From: JAGHAJ01 sp964559865 [NCBI: uncultured Synergistota bacterium]
GTDB lineage: Bacteria; Synergistota; JAGHAJ01
Direction of reading: 5' to 3'
Assembly: GCA_964559865.1 (NCBI GenBank)
Contig: CAZLJD010000005.1
Span: 1 to 34,295 of the forward strand
DNA length: 34,295 nt
Below, piece after piece: positions 23,835-32,442 of this stretch. Under the pieces are notes generated by a model that saw nothing but the letters and a program-made list of their open reading frames with translations, was not told where the DNA came from and ran no database searches. How positions within the stretch are numbered: the first letter of the stretch is position 1; every line of letters starts with the position of its first letter. The translations under genes and the position numbers were made by a program.

Positions 23835-25306
23835 TGGTGCAGGGAACATCTTCAGGAGTAGGTAAGAGCCTTGTAGTTGCCGCACTATGTAGGCTATTTG
23901 CACGCAGGGGGTGGAGTGTTGCACCTTTTAAGGCACAAAACATGTCTTTAAATTCGGGTGTTACACCTGATGGCTATGAGATTGGGAGAGCCCAAATAGT
24001 TCAGGCTATTGCAAGTAATCGTCCACCGGATGTCCTGATGAATCCTATATTGCTTAAGCCTGAGGGAGATACGAAGAGTCAACTTGTAGTTATGGGGAGA
24101 CCTTTGGGTAGCTTTTCTGCTGGCGAATACTATGACAATAAACTTAATCTATGGGAGGTCGTAAGAGGTGCAATTGCAGAGCTTTCTCGAATGGTTGAAC
24201 TTGTAATTATAGAAGGAGCTGGTAGCCCTGTTGAGATAAACCTTATGGACAGGGATATAGTGAACATGAGGGTTGCAAAGCTTGTTGATGCTCCAGTCTT
24301 GCTCGTTGGTGACATAGAGAGGGGTGGCGTATTTGCGTCTATATACGGGACAGTAGCTTTGCTAAATGAGGATGCCAAGTATGTAAAGGGTGTCATTATA
24401 AACAAGTTTAGAGGGGATACGGATATACTTTCTCCTGGTATTCGTGCCCTTGAGAACATGATCGGTATACCTGTTTTGGGTGTTATTCCTTACCTTAGGC
24501 ACTCCATAGATGATGAGGACAGCATATCCGATAGGTTTTCTCGATTTAGGGATAGGGACTCTACACGAGATGTTCGCATTGGCGTTGTGAAGTTGGCATT
24601 CATGTCTAACTACACAGACATCCTGCCGTTGGAGGAAGATGTTGATGTAATATATTTTGATCCTGATAACCCCCCGTTAGGTCTGGATGCGGTGATAATT
24701 CCGGGTAGCAAGAATACCATTCAGGACTTACAAATACTCAAAGATGCTGGTTTTTACGAGTGGTTGGTGTCTTTTAGAAGTAGTGGTGGGCGGGTGGTAG
24801 GTATATGTGGTGGTTACCAGATGCTTGGTGAGTATGTAAGCAATCCTTATGGTGTAGAGACAGCTGTAGATGGTATAAGGGGTTTTGGTTTACTTGGAGT
24901 TGAAACCGTTCTTGAGAAGCAAAAATCTGTTTATCTCGTGCGTGCTTTTGCTGAGGGGGGTGTGTCTGTAAGTGGATATGAAATCCATATGGGTAGGACT
25001 GTATTGAAGAGGGATGTTGTGCCGTTTTTGAGGATAGTGGAGAGAAACGGTAAGAGGGTAGATGTGAGAGATGGTGCCCTTTCCTCTGATAGGAGAGTGT
25101 GGGGGACTTATGTTCATGGAATATTTGATAGCGGTAGTTTCAGGAGGTACTTTATTAATCTCATTCGTGCCGAGAAAGGGCTGAAACTGTTGGAAAAAGA
25201 GCCGTGTTCGTGGATTCAGAGGTTGGATAAAGAGCTTGACAGATTCTCTGATGTTGTAGAGCGTAATGTAGATATAGAGAAAATAGTGGAAATACTATCC
25301 TTTTGA
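23819..25306 (+). CDS. cbiP: Cobyric acid synthase CbiP
   Basis: CbiP amidates the b, d, e and g side chains of adenosylcobyrinate diamide. The 495-aa product begins MAKFLMVQGTSSGVGKSLVV with the P-loop-like GTSSGVGKS at 9-17, then APFKAQNMSLNSGVTPDGYE, typical of CobQ/CbiP. The C-terminal class I-like amidotransferase has the nucleophile Cys330 in VVGICGGYQML and His433 in GTYVHGIFD. The triad is thus intact, unlike in the neighbouring cbiA. The TTG start follows GGGGGAGG and overlaps the end of the cbiA frame. Confidence 0.95.
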   Translation: MAKFLMVQGTSSGVGKSLVVAALCRLFARRGWSVAPFKAQNMSLNSGVTPDGYEIGRAQIVQAIASNRPPDVLMNPILLKPEGDTKSQLVVMGRPLGSFSAGEYYDNKLNLWEVVRGAIAELSRMVELVIIEGAGSPVEINLMDRDIVNMRVAKLVDAPVLLVGDIERGGVFASIYGTVALLNEDAKYVKGVIINKFRGDTDILSPGIRALENMIGIPVLGVIPYLRHSIDDEDSISDRFSRFRDRDSTRDVRIGVVKLAFMSNYTDILPLEEDVDVIYFDPDNPPLGLDAVIIPGSKNTIQDLQILKDAGFYEWLVSFRSSGGRVVGICGGYQMLGEYVSNPYGVETAVDGIRGFGLLGVETVLEKQKSVYLVRAFAEGGVSVSGYEIHMGRTVLKRDVVPFLRIVERNGKRVDVRDGALSSDRRVWGTYVHGIFDSGSFRRYFINLIRAEKGLKLLEKEPCSWIQRLDKELDRFSDVVERNVDIEKIVEILSF

Positions 25307-25321
25307 GGAGGGTGTTTAGGA

Positions 25322-27148
25322 GTGAATGCTGTTTTGATATTCGTGATTCTTATTTTGGCTTCCTTAGTAGGCGTGGGTTACACTTATGTACTTAATCCGA
25401 CTGTTGTAACTGCGAGCAGGATGGCGGAGAGGTGGTTTGAGAGTAGCTCGTCGATTGATGTTCTCACGTCGGAGCAGTTAGAGTCTATGGGTGTGAGAAA
25501 TGTTGGTGAAGCACTTCAGTTTCTTCCTGGATTGATGTTTGGTGCAAATGGGCCTTTTGGTATGGATAGCTGGGTGGAGATAAGAGGTGTTAAAAAGGAG
25601 ATACTCGTTATGGTAGATGGTGTTCCTGTAAATAATCCAAAAGGTAGCTCTGCAAGGTTTTCTTTTAACCTATCTTTGTTACCTGTAAGTTACGTAAAGA
25701 GGATAGAAGTAGTTAAGGGTGCAACATCTTCACTTTATGGGGATTCGGCTTTTGGAGGAGTTATAAACATTATTACGAAGGGTGTCCCTGAGCGTGGAGG
25801 TGCCATTTTAGAGTATGGTTCTGACGGGCATAAGGGTTTCCAGGTGGAGGTTGCTGATGGGAAGCAAAGGCAGAATTGGTTATTTTCTCTTGAGAAGGAC
25901 CAAAGTGGTGAAGTTCGGAAATTTCACACATATAGGAAGGGTAGCCAAATTTTTTATGACGACTTTATTGGCTCGGATAGGAAAACGGCGTTTATTAAAT
26001 TAAATTGGGGGAATTACTCCGCTTTATATGTTTATGGCAGAGTATCTTCAAGTTACTATTACAGGGGTGTTTATACTACTGCTGACCGCTGTATGCATCT
26101 TTATCACTTTTCCTTCAAAGACCCATTGTGGCAAGGGATACTGTACTATCACAGGTATGATGATGGCTATAGTAAGAAGGGATACTCGACATCCAGCAAG
26201 GTTGTAGATAAAGGTATAGATGTGAAAAGGAACTTCGTTTTCTCTGATAGTGCTCTATTTGTTACTGGCTTTAGTTGGAAGAATGAGTATATAGATAGTT
26301 CTACCGATGGCGTGCACTCCAGAGATGTATCATCTTTATATGTAGAGTACATACTTGCCAATGGTCTTGCTGTGTGGAGCTTAGGTGGGAGGTATGAATG
26401 GATAAGCAGAGATGACGGCAGTTGTCGTCTTGAGTTTATCCCTCGTGGAGGGGTAACTTTTAAGCTATCTGGTAATACGAGTATCTTCTTCAATGTGGGC
26501 AGGGCGTTTAAATTACCGACATTTAACGAACTTTATATGAAGTTTTATAATGGTTCTGGCAACCCCAAGCTAAGACCAGAGTATGGATGGACATATGAGA
26601 TGGGGATTAAGAGGCTTTTGGATAATGGTAGTGTTGGCATTTCGGTGTTTTATCAGACACTTTCCGATTATATAAACTGGGTGCGGCTCGAGTCAGGTGA
26701 ATACAAACCCTTTAATGTGCAAGATTTCCGTATGATGGGAGTAGAACTTTCCTTTGCGCATTACCTCTCAAGATGCTGTAAGGTTGAATGGGGATTTACA
26801 TACGAGCTGGCGGAGGATAGGGGTAGCCCAAGATCTGTAGATATGTCAAAGTGGTATGAATGTGGGGTGCCCAAGTGGCAGGCAAGTTTTGGGTTGTCTT
26901 ACCGAAAGGATGGTTATTTTGTGGGACTCTACTACAAATATATTGGCAAGAGGAGTTATAAAGATGTCACGGATCCTTATGAGTTATCCGGCCATGGAGT
27001 ATTTGATCTTTCGTTGAGGAAATGCTTCTCCGATGGGGTTGAAGTGGAGCTTGATGTGAGGAATCTCCTTGACAGCAGATATGAATTAAGAAAGGACTTT
27101 TGGGGAGATGGGAGGAGTATATACTTTTCTCTGCACTACAACTTTTAG
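25322..27148 (+). CDS. TonB-dependent outer-membrane receptor (BtuB-like)
   Basis: This is a 608-aa outer-membrane active-transport receptor. A signal peptide (to about residue 22) precedes a TonB-box-like TVVTASR. The plug domain covers about residues 30-150 (IDVLTSEQLESMGVRNVGEA, VEIRGVKKEILVMVDGVPVN, VKRIEVVKGATSSLYGDSAF, GGVINIITKG). The rest is an alternating beta-barrel with NVGRAFKLPTFNELYMKFY and ends in Phe (SLHYNF), as expected for barrel assembly. It is the last gene of the riboswitch-led cluster, which favours corrinoid as ligand. TonB, ExbB and ExbD are not in the window. Its stop lies five bases from the convergent ferredoxin gene. Confidence 0.92.
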   Translation: MNAVLIFVILILASLVGVGYTYVLNPTVVTASRMAERWFESSSSIDVLTSEQLESMGVRNVGEALQFLPGLMFGANGPFGMDSWVEIRGVKKEILVMVDGVPVNNPKGSSARFSFNLSLLPVSYVKRIEVVKGATSSLYGDSAFGGVINIITKGVPERGGAILEYGSDGHKGFQVEVADGKQRQNWLFSLEKDQSGEVRKFHTYRKGSQIFYDDFIGSDRKTAFIKLNWGNYSALYVYGRVSSSYYYRGVYTTADRCMHLYHFSFKDPLWQGILYYHRYDDGYSKKGYSTSSKVVDKGIDVKRNFVFSDSALFVTGFSWKNEYIDSSTDGVHSRDVSSLYVEYILANGLAVWSLGGRYEWISRDDGSCRLEFIPRGGVTFKLSGNTSIFFNVGRAFKLPTFNELYMKFYNGSGNPKLRPEYGWTYEMGIKRLLDNGSVGISVFYQTLSDYINWVRLESGEYKPFNVQDFRMMGVELSFAHYLSRCCKVEWGFTYELAEDRGSPRSVDMSKWYECGVPKWQASFGLSYRKDGYFVGLYYKYIGKRSYKDVTDPYELSGHGVFDLSLRKCFSDGVEVELDVRNLLDSRYELRKDFWGDGRSIYFSLHYNF

Positions 27149-27153
27149 TGTGT

Positions 27154-27375
27154 CTATCTTATACTAATGGCACTCGTAGGACATGCATCGACACATAGAC
27201 CACAGTAGTCACATGTTGACAGCGTATTCGTTTTTATTGTAAGGTTGTAGTTTTTATCAAAGAATATCCTTATATCCGATCTCTCTGGGTTAAAACAGTT
27301 GCAGTGATGAAAGGAACAAGTAAGTTCACATATACGACAGCCCACACATCTTTTGGAGTTTACGATTAGTTTCAT
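27154..27375 (-). CDS. Two-[4Fe-4S] ferredoxin paired with aldehyde oxidoreductase
   Basis: This 73-aa ferredoxin is a probable electron acceptor or donor for the adjacent tungsten enzyme. It has two cluster motifs, CVGCRICELTC near the N-terminus and CDYCGLCVDACP near the C-terminus. Between them is a stretch with HHCNCFNPERSDIRI, which recalls the small ferredoxin-like subunits linked to AOR-family enzymes. Its start overlaps the end of the oxidoreductase gene by four bases, so the two are co-translated on the minus strand. Confidence 0.9.
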   Translation of the reverse strand: MKLIVNSKRCVGCRICELTCSFHHCNCFNPERSDIRIFFDKNYNLTIKTNTLSTCDYCGLCVDACPTSAISIR

Positions 27376-29291
27376 TCTGTTTTGTCTCCCTTTTTGAGTA
27401 GTACGCCACTATTTTTTAATTTATTTAGGACGCAGCTTAGATCTAACTCCTTAAGGATTTTTTCCGTTGGGCGACCACTACTTATATCCCAATTGTGGAT
27501 CTGGTAATACCTATCTAACATCTTTTCCCAGTTTTCCAGTTCTAATCTTTGTCCTTTGTATATGCCTTTATCTACCGGAATATCTATGAGTTTTGCAGGT
27601 GGGTAGTCGTCTTTTCGGTCGAATCCTGCGTGTAGCAGGTTAAATGCCCTTTCTATGTTCTGTATCTTTGATCCCGTTTGCATTAGTTCCTCACCGGATG
27701 TCTCTCGTCCGGTGAGGGCATAGTAAGTTTCCGCTATGTCTTCTGGCTGGAATAGTTCTATATCCTGCCACATACTCGGAAGGCTGCAAATACCCATGGA
27801 GTCAATTACTGCTTTGTATTTTTCCTGCCATACAACAAGCTCTGCTTTGTTTTCGTATTTCGTAGGATCTCTAATGTCGTTTATCCCGAGTATCTTTTTA
27901 CTTACTTCCGGAGGTATTTCACAAGACTCTAAGCCCGGTGCCCCCCTGGTATGTCCACCTCCCTTTGTGCTTGTTATTATTCCTAAGGCCCATGCTTTGT
28001 GCGAGCGCATGGCAGCTTCCATCAGGTTATTCTTCTTTACAATAAGGGCAAACCTATCTGAACCTCTACCTATTGTTCTGGATGCTTCGTACACGCCATT
28101 AGCAAGTATATCTCCAAAGCCTTCTCTATTGGCTATCATGTCTATAAGTTTTAGGACAGAATTGTAGTTTCCCCACCTTAACTCTAACCCATCCGCATCG
28201 TTTTTGTCTATAATGCCGTTCTCGTAGCACTCTATTGCCCAAGATATAACTGCTGAAGTGTGATCACAGTCGAGTCCGTAATTGTTTACTTTAATGTTGG
28301 CCTTTAAGACAGCTTCTGGGTCCTTGACATCCACGTTTGTAGCAAATGCTCTTACCATGTTAGCTTGAACACCTTCACAGTACTTACCTTCTACTTTGTA
28401 TATGGCGCTGCAGTATACAGGGCAACTGAAACAAGAATGTCTTCTTACCATGAATGGGTTGTCAAACTTATCCCTTGTTATTTGTGATATATCTTCGTTG
28501 CTCCAGAATTCACTTGACATGTTTCTTACACCATGTCCTCTGAGTTCTCCTGTTATTGTGTATGCATGTAGTGTTCCACCCTCTTGGTGTATCTTTGCTA
28601 CCTTACTCTTTTTGAAGAGTAAATTGAAATGCTTTACCTTTTGCATAAAAAGGGTAGGATTGTACACATGTATAGAAGCCTTGCCTCTTACTGCTACTGC
28701 CTTTAGCTTTTTGCTACCAAACACTGCTCCGCTACCCCCATACCCTGGTGCTCTGCCTCTGTCAATCATCACACACGCAAACTTTACAAGGTTTTCTCCG
28801 CCTTTACCTATGATGGCTGTGCGTAAGTTTGTATCTCCTTCTACTTCTTTTATCATGCTGTCTGCTTCCCACACACTTTTCCCCCATAAGAAAGATGCAT
28901 CTCTGAAGTGCACTTTCTTATTGGTGATAAAGAGATATACGGGGTTTCTTGAGGTACCTGTGATTACCACACTATCGTATCCAGCATACTTTAGCTCGGC
29001 AGCGAAGTGTCCACCAGCGTTACCTGAACCCACTCCTCCCGTCATTACGCTTTTGAAATCTACGGATAGTCTCGACGCAGAGGGTACAGCTGTTCCACAG
29101 AATACACCAGCTCCAAGGATTATAACATTTTCTCTGTCTAAAGGTTGAACATCTTTATCTACCGTATTGAACAGTATCCATTGATTTATCCCACGACCAC
29201 CGATAAAACTCACATACTTTTCTGTAGGTTCAGTGTGGTACTCCCTTGTAGATAGGTCTATGAATAGTATTTTCCCTCCATAGCCAAACAT
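27372..29291 (-). CDS. Aldehyde:ferredoxin oxidoreductase, tungsten family
   Basis: This is a 639-aa tungstopterin enzyme interconverting aldehydes and carboxylates with ferredoxin. The N-terminal domain shows GKILFIDLSTREYHTEPTEK, FIGGRGINQWIL, then GAGVFCGTAVPSASRLSVDF and GGVGSGNAGGHFAAELKYAG, the pterin-binding pattern. The proximal cluster ligands can be placed at Cys287, Cys290, Cys294 (CFSCPVYC) and Cys502 (SMGICSL). This spacing matches the Pyrococcus enzyme closely. The substrate cannot be told from sequence. The ATG start has AGGGGAAGGA upstream and a TATAAT promoter. It is divergent from the TRAP operon. Confidence 0.93.
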   Translation of the reverse strand: MFGYGGKILFIDLSTREYHTEPTEKYVSFIGGRGINQWILFNTVDKDVQPLDRENVIILGAGVFCGTAVPSASRLSVDFKSVMTGGVGSGNAGGHFAAELKYAGYDSVVITGTSRNPVYLFITNKKVHFRDASFLWGKSVWEADSMIKEVEGDTNLRTAIIGKGGENLVKFACVMIDRGRAPGYGGSGAVFGSKKLKAVAVRGKASIHVYNPTLFMQKVKHFNLLFKKSKVAKIHQEGGTLHAYTITGELRGHGVRNMSSEFWSNEDISQITRDKFDNPFMVRRHSCFSCPVYCSAIYKVEGKYCEGVQANMVRAFATNVDVKDPEAVLKANIKVNNYGLDCDHTSAVISWAIECYENGIIDKNDADGLELRWGNYNSVLKLIDMIANREGFGDILANGVYEASRTIGRGSDRFALIVKKNNLMEAAMRSHKAWALGIITSTKGGGHTRGAPGLESCEIPPEVSKKILGINDIRDPTKYENKAELVVWQEKYKAVIDSMGICSLPSMWQDIELFQPEDIAETYYALTGRETSGEELMQTGSKIQNIERAFNLLHAGFDRKDDYPPAKLIDIPVDKGIYKGQRLELENWEKMLDRYYQIHNWDISSGRPTEKILKELDLSCVLNKLKNSGVLLKKGDKTE

Positions 29292-29315
29292 TGAATCACA
29301 TCCTTCCCCTACCTA

Positions 29316-29344
29316 ATTATATCATGGTGGCTGTGATACATAAA
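29316..29344 (-). promoter_or_regulatory. Possible promoter of the oxidoreductase-ferredoxin operon
   Basis: On the minus strand TATAAT occupies 29321-29316, and TTTATG lies 17 bases upstream at 29344-29339. The -10 is a perfect match, while the -35 is weak. The site lies about 25 bases ahead of the start codon, giving a very short leader that holds the ribosome-binding site. Confidence 0.45.
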
Positions 29345-29444
29345 ACTGATTTTCTGTGTTTATTCTAATATGGGTATCTGACTACTGGAGTGGAAGCGGA
29401 GAGGGTTAGTAATGTTGTTTGGGTTTTATTAGATTGTAGTGAAC

Positions 29445-29473
29445 TTGACACCTCTTGCGTTAGGGGATAAAAT
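29445..29473 (+). promoter_or_regulatory. Sigma70-like promoter of the TRAP transporter operon
   Basis: TTGACA at 29445-29450 and TAAAAT at 29468-29473 are separated by 17 bases. This is close to consensus and about 45 bases ahead of the dctP ATG. The 226-base region 29292-29517 holds this promoter and the divergent oxidoreductase promoter. I saw no other clear element between them. Confidence 0.72.
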
Positions 29474-29517
29474 ATGAACGAGTGGTAGGCTTTTATTAAA
29501 ATTTGGGGGGTGGGAAG

Positions 29518-30513
29518 ATGAAAAGGTTTTGGGCGGTAGGTCTGGCTGTCTCTCTTGTGTTTGGGTTGCTTGTCTTTCCTGCAGTGGCAAATGTTGTGTG
29601 GAATGCTAATTCTGTTTGGCCTCTAAAGAATCATCACACTATTGGCCTCATGGAGTTTGCGAAGAAAGTGAAGGAGAGAACTCATGGGAAGTTGGAGATA
29701 ATAGTCCAACCGGGGGGTGCACTTGGTTTTAAGGGACCTGAATTGCTCAAAGCTGTCAGGGATGGTCTTGTTCCTTTGTCTGATATGCTTATGAGTGGTG
29801 TTGCAGGTGATGAACCTATATTTGGTGTGTCTACACTTCCATTCTTGTTTAGGAGTTATAAAGATTCCCAGTTGCTGTCGAGGAAGATCGGGAGACCCTA
29901 TTTTGACAAGGCGGCAAGAAAGTGGAATCAGCTTATACTCTACATTGCACCCTGGCCATTTGCTGGTTTGTGGACTAAGAGGCCAATAAGATCCGTGAAA
30001 GACATGAAGGGTTTGAAGACGAGGACATACGATAAAAACGGTGCATTGGTTGTTAAATATACGGGTGGAACACCTCATGCACTGCCGTTTAGTGAGGTGT
30101 ACTCTGCACTTGCAACGGGCCTTGTGGATTCTGTTATAACTTCTACTCCTACTGCTGTGGATGCCAAGTTCTGGGAAGTACTGAAGTATTTTCAGAGGTT
30201 GAACATTGAGCAAGCTGTTGATATGGTAAATGTTAATCTTGATGCATTTAATAAGCTTGATAAGGAAACGCAGAAGATACTGATAGAAACGGGTAAAGAG
30301 ATGGAAGATATCATGTGGAGTAGGGTGCAGAAAATAGACAGAGAGAAAGAGGCAGTATGTATAAAGCATGGTATGGTAAGTGTGCCGGTGTCTTCAAAGT
30401 TTATAGAAGAACTTATAAAGGTGACTCACAGGATTAGAGCTGATTGGTTAAAGACTGCCCCTCCGGATGCAAAGAAACTTTATCTGCAATTTATGGCAGC
30501 TGTTGGTAGATAG
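29518..30513 (+). CDS. dctP: TRAP transporter substrate-binding protein DctP
   Basis: This is the periplasmic receptor of a tripartite ATP-independent transporter. I start at the ATG at 29518 because the in-frame TTG at 29503 falls within the G-rich ribosome-binding region. The product is 331 aa with a signal peptide (to about residue 24, VFPAVA). The DctP fold is indicated by FAKKVKERTHGKLEIIVQPG, GALGFKGPELLKAVRDG, and the substrate-carboxylate Arg motif MKGLKTRTYDKNG, then PFSEVYSALATGLVDSV. The family usually binds organic acids. It is separated from dctQ by a terminator-like hairpin. Confidence 0.93.
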   Translation: MKRFWAVGLAVSLVFGLLVFPAVANVVWNANSVWPLKNHHTIGLMEFAKKVKERTHGKLEIIVQPGGALGFKGPELLKAVRDGLVPLSDMLMSGVAGDEPIFGVSTLPFLFRSYKDSQLLSRKIGRPYFDKAARKWNQLILYIAPWPFAGLWTKRPIRSVKDMKGLKTRTYDKNGALVVKYTGGTPHALPFSEVYSALATGLVDSVITSTPTAVDAKFWEVLKYFQRLNIEQAVDMVNVNLDAFNKLDKETQKILIETGKEMEDIMWSRVQKIDREKEAVCIKHGMVSVPVSSKFIEELIKVTHRIRADWLKTAPPDAKKLYLQFMAAVGR

Positions 30514-30529
30514 GGTTTGGGACTCACCT

Positions 30530-30566
30530 TAAGGCTACAGAGCTTGTCTCTGTAGCCTTATTTTAC
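30530..30566 (+). terminator. Intrinsic terminator/attenuator between dctP and dctQ
   Basis: AAGGCTACAGAG at 30531-30542 pairs perfectly with CTCTGTAGCCTT at 30548-30559 around the loop CTTGT. T30530 and A30560 extend the stem to 13 pairs. ATTTTACTTGTT follows. Located between genes of one transporter, it probably lowers read-through so that the binding protein is made in excess of the membrane subunits. It may also protect the dctP mRNA end. Confidence 0.8.
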
Positions 30567-30582
30567 TTGTTAGGGGGATGCG

Positions 30583-31116
30583 ATGGTGGAGATTGTGAAG
30601 TTTTTCGATAAGCTTTCTGATTTTGGAGGAAGACTTGCTGGTGTACTTATGATTGTTGGGCTTGCAATGATAGTTATTGAGATACTCTTAAGATCGCTGT
30701 TTCATGGTACCCTTTACATTACCGAAGAATACACGGGATACCTTATGTCTGCTCTCACATTTATTGCTTATGGTTATACATTGAAAGAAAAGGGACATAT
30801 ACGGATGACATTGGTAAGACAGTCACTTTCTCCTAAGACAAAGGTTGTCGTTGACGTTTTTTGTTATGCTGTCGGGATAGTCTTTTCTGTTGTACTCCTT
30901 TATGTTACCTTTGGGTACTTCTGGAGCTCTGTGCTTAGTGGGACGAGATCTATGCAGATCTCGAGGACTTATCTGGCTATACCGCAGTTTTTTATGCCGT
31001 TCGGTTCTCTGTTGTTGTTGCTGCAGTTTGTTGCTGAACTTCTGAAATCTTGTAGGATACTGAGGACTGGGAGTTACAAAGAAATTGTAGATGAATCTGC
31101 AGAGCTTGGGCGCTGA
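30583..31116 (+). CDS. dctQ: TRAP transporter small membrane subunit DctQ
   Basis: This is the small four-helix membrane subunit of the TRAP transporter. The 177-aa product has hydrophobic segments near residues 17-37, 47-66, 86-110 and 128-150. It contains the DctQ-like sequence EILLRSLFHGTLYITEEYTG with AYTLKEKGHIRMTLV-type sequence (here YGYTLKEKGHIRMTLVRQ). The ATG follows TAGGGGGATG, and dctM starts 18 bases after its stop. Separate Q and M genes mean this is the unfused form. Confidence 0.9.
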   Translation: MVEIVKFFDKLSDFGGRLAGVLMIVGLAMIVIEILLRSLFHGTLYITEEYTGYLMSALTFIAYGYTLKEKGHIRMTLVRQSLSPKTKVVVDVFCYAVGIVFSVVLLYVTFGYFWSSVLSGTRSMQISRTYLAIPQFFMPFGSLLLLLQFVAELLKSCRILRTGSYKEIVDESAELGR

Positions 31117-31134
31117 GAAGGAGGAATATGTAAT

Positions 31135-32436
31135 ATGGAGTTGTTTACTGTAGTGTCAGTGTTGTCGATATTTCTCGTTGCGTTTCTTGCAAGTAGCGTG
31201 TGGATAGGTATATCCCTGTTTCTTGTAGGATTCATAGGTATATCTGTATTCACCACGATCCCTGCGGGAAAGGTAATGGCTAATGTAGTATGGAACATGA
31301 CGAGTGGAACCACAATGTTTGCTTTGCCTCTGTTCGTCCTCATGGGTGAGATACTATTCAGGAGTAGGATATCTGAAAATCTATTTAAGGGGCTTACACC
31401 GTGGTTATCCAATGTACCTGGGAGGTTATTGCATGTTAATATATTTGCAAGTGCGCTCTTTGCAGCGGTGAGTGGATCCTCTGCAGCTACTACTGCTACA
31501 GTTGGAAAGATAACCTTACCGGAGTTGCATAAAAGGGGATACAACACAAAGCTCTCTATAGGTACACTTGCAGGTTCGGGTAGTTTGGGTTTTCTCATAC
31601 CTCCAAGTATGATGATGATCGTATACGGAATACTTGCAGATGTCAGTATAGGTAAACTCTTTATAGCAGGTATCATTCCTGGTATAATAATTGCTCTTAT
31701 GTTCAGTGGATATGTTGCGATAAGGGGTTTGATGGATCCCAGTATTGCTCCCACTGAGAAAACCAGATACACATGGGGGGACAGGGTAAGAGCCATACCT
31801 TTGCTTGCACCAACAGTGATCTTGATACTATTGGTGTTGGGTAGTATATATGCAGGTTGGGCTACACCGACTGAGGCGGCTGCTGTTGGTGTCGTTGGTA
31901 GTGTGTTTTTCGCTTACATTACCAAAAGTATGAACTGGCATGTGTTCAAGGATGCACTTATGGGTTCTGTTAAGACGAGTGCTATGATTATGTTTATTGT
32001 TTGTGGTGCCTCTTACCTTTCTGTTGCTGTGGGTTACCTCGGTATAACGAGGCAGCTGTCTATGTTTATAGCTTCACTTGGTTTGTCGCCATACCTTTTG
32101 ATTGCTATTCTGTCTGTAATGTATATAGGTATGGGGTGTTTACTCGATGGATTTTCTATGATAGTCATGAGTTTACCGATAACGCTGCCTCTTGTGAAGA
32201 TGGCTGGTTTTGACCCGCTTTGGTTTGGAATCTACCTTGTTATAATGATAGAACTTGCTCAGATTACCCCTCCGGTTGGTTTTAATCTTTTTGTCATAAA
32301 GGGACTTACGGGTTATGACATAGGTACGATAGCGCGTGCAGCTATCCCCTCTTTCATTATGATGATAATTGCAACTGCCATATTTACTGTGTTTCCGAAG
32401 GTAGTGCTTTATCTTCCGAATCTTATGATAAGGTAG
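31135..32436 (+). CDS. dctM: TRAP transporter large membrane subunit DctM
   Basis: This is the large ion-coupled permease subunit of the TRAP transporter. The 433-aa product is hydrophobic throughout, with about twelve predicted membrane segments. Family motifs are ALPLFVLMGEILFRSRISEN, AAVSGSSAATTATVGKITLP, the conserved TLAGSGSLGFLIPPSMMMIV, ATPTEAAAVGVVGS, LLDGFSMIVMSLPITLPLV and ITPPVGFNLFVIKG. The ATG follows AGGAGGAATAT. hypF begins six bases after the stop on the same strand, although the functions are unrelated. Confidence 0.95.
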   Translation: MELFTVVSVLSIFLVAFLASSVWIGISLFLVGFIGISVFTTIPAGKVMANVVWNMTSGTTMFALPLFVLMGEILFRSRISENLFKGLTPWLSNVPGRLLHVNIFASALFAAVSGSSAATTATVGKITLPELHKRGYNTKLSIGTLAGSGSLGFLIPPSMMMIVYGILADVSIGKLFIAGIIPGIIIALMFSGYVAIRGLMDPSIAPTEKTRYTWGDRVRAIPLLAPTVILILLVLGSIYAGWATPTEAAAVGVVGSVFFAYITKSMNWHVFKDALMGSVKTSAMIMFIVCGASYLSVAVGYLGITRQLSMFIASLGLSPYLLIAILSVMYIGMGCLLDGFSMIVMSLPITLPLVKMAGFDPLWFGIYLVIMIELAQITPPVGFNLFVIKGLTGYDIGTIARAAIPSFIMMIIATAIFTVFPKVVLYLPNLMIR

Positions 32437-32442
32437 GTCTTT

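Noticed and set aside
27149-27153. A bidirectional terminator between the receptor and ferredoxin genes.
   Set aside because: The two stop codons are only five bases apart, and I see no hairpin with a T-run at the junction.
28396-29148. A 250-codon plus-strand open frame opposite the aldehyde oxidoreductase gene.
   Set aside because: It lies wholly antisense to a gene with clear family motifs, and its translation shows no recognisable domain. It is most likely a by-product of codon usage on the other strand.
29503-29517. A TTG start for dctP five codons upstream.
   Set aside because: It lies in the G-rich ribosome-binding region, and the ATG at 29518 begins a standard signal peptide.
29623-30369. 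A long minus-strand open frame opposite dctP.
   Set aside because: dctP is well supported by its signal peptide and family motifs. The antisense translation is rich in His, Cys and Leu with no domain pattern.
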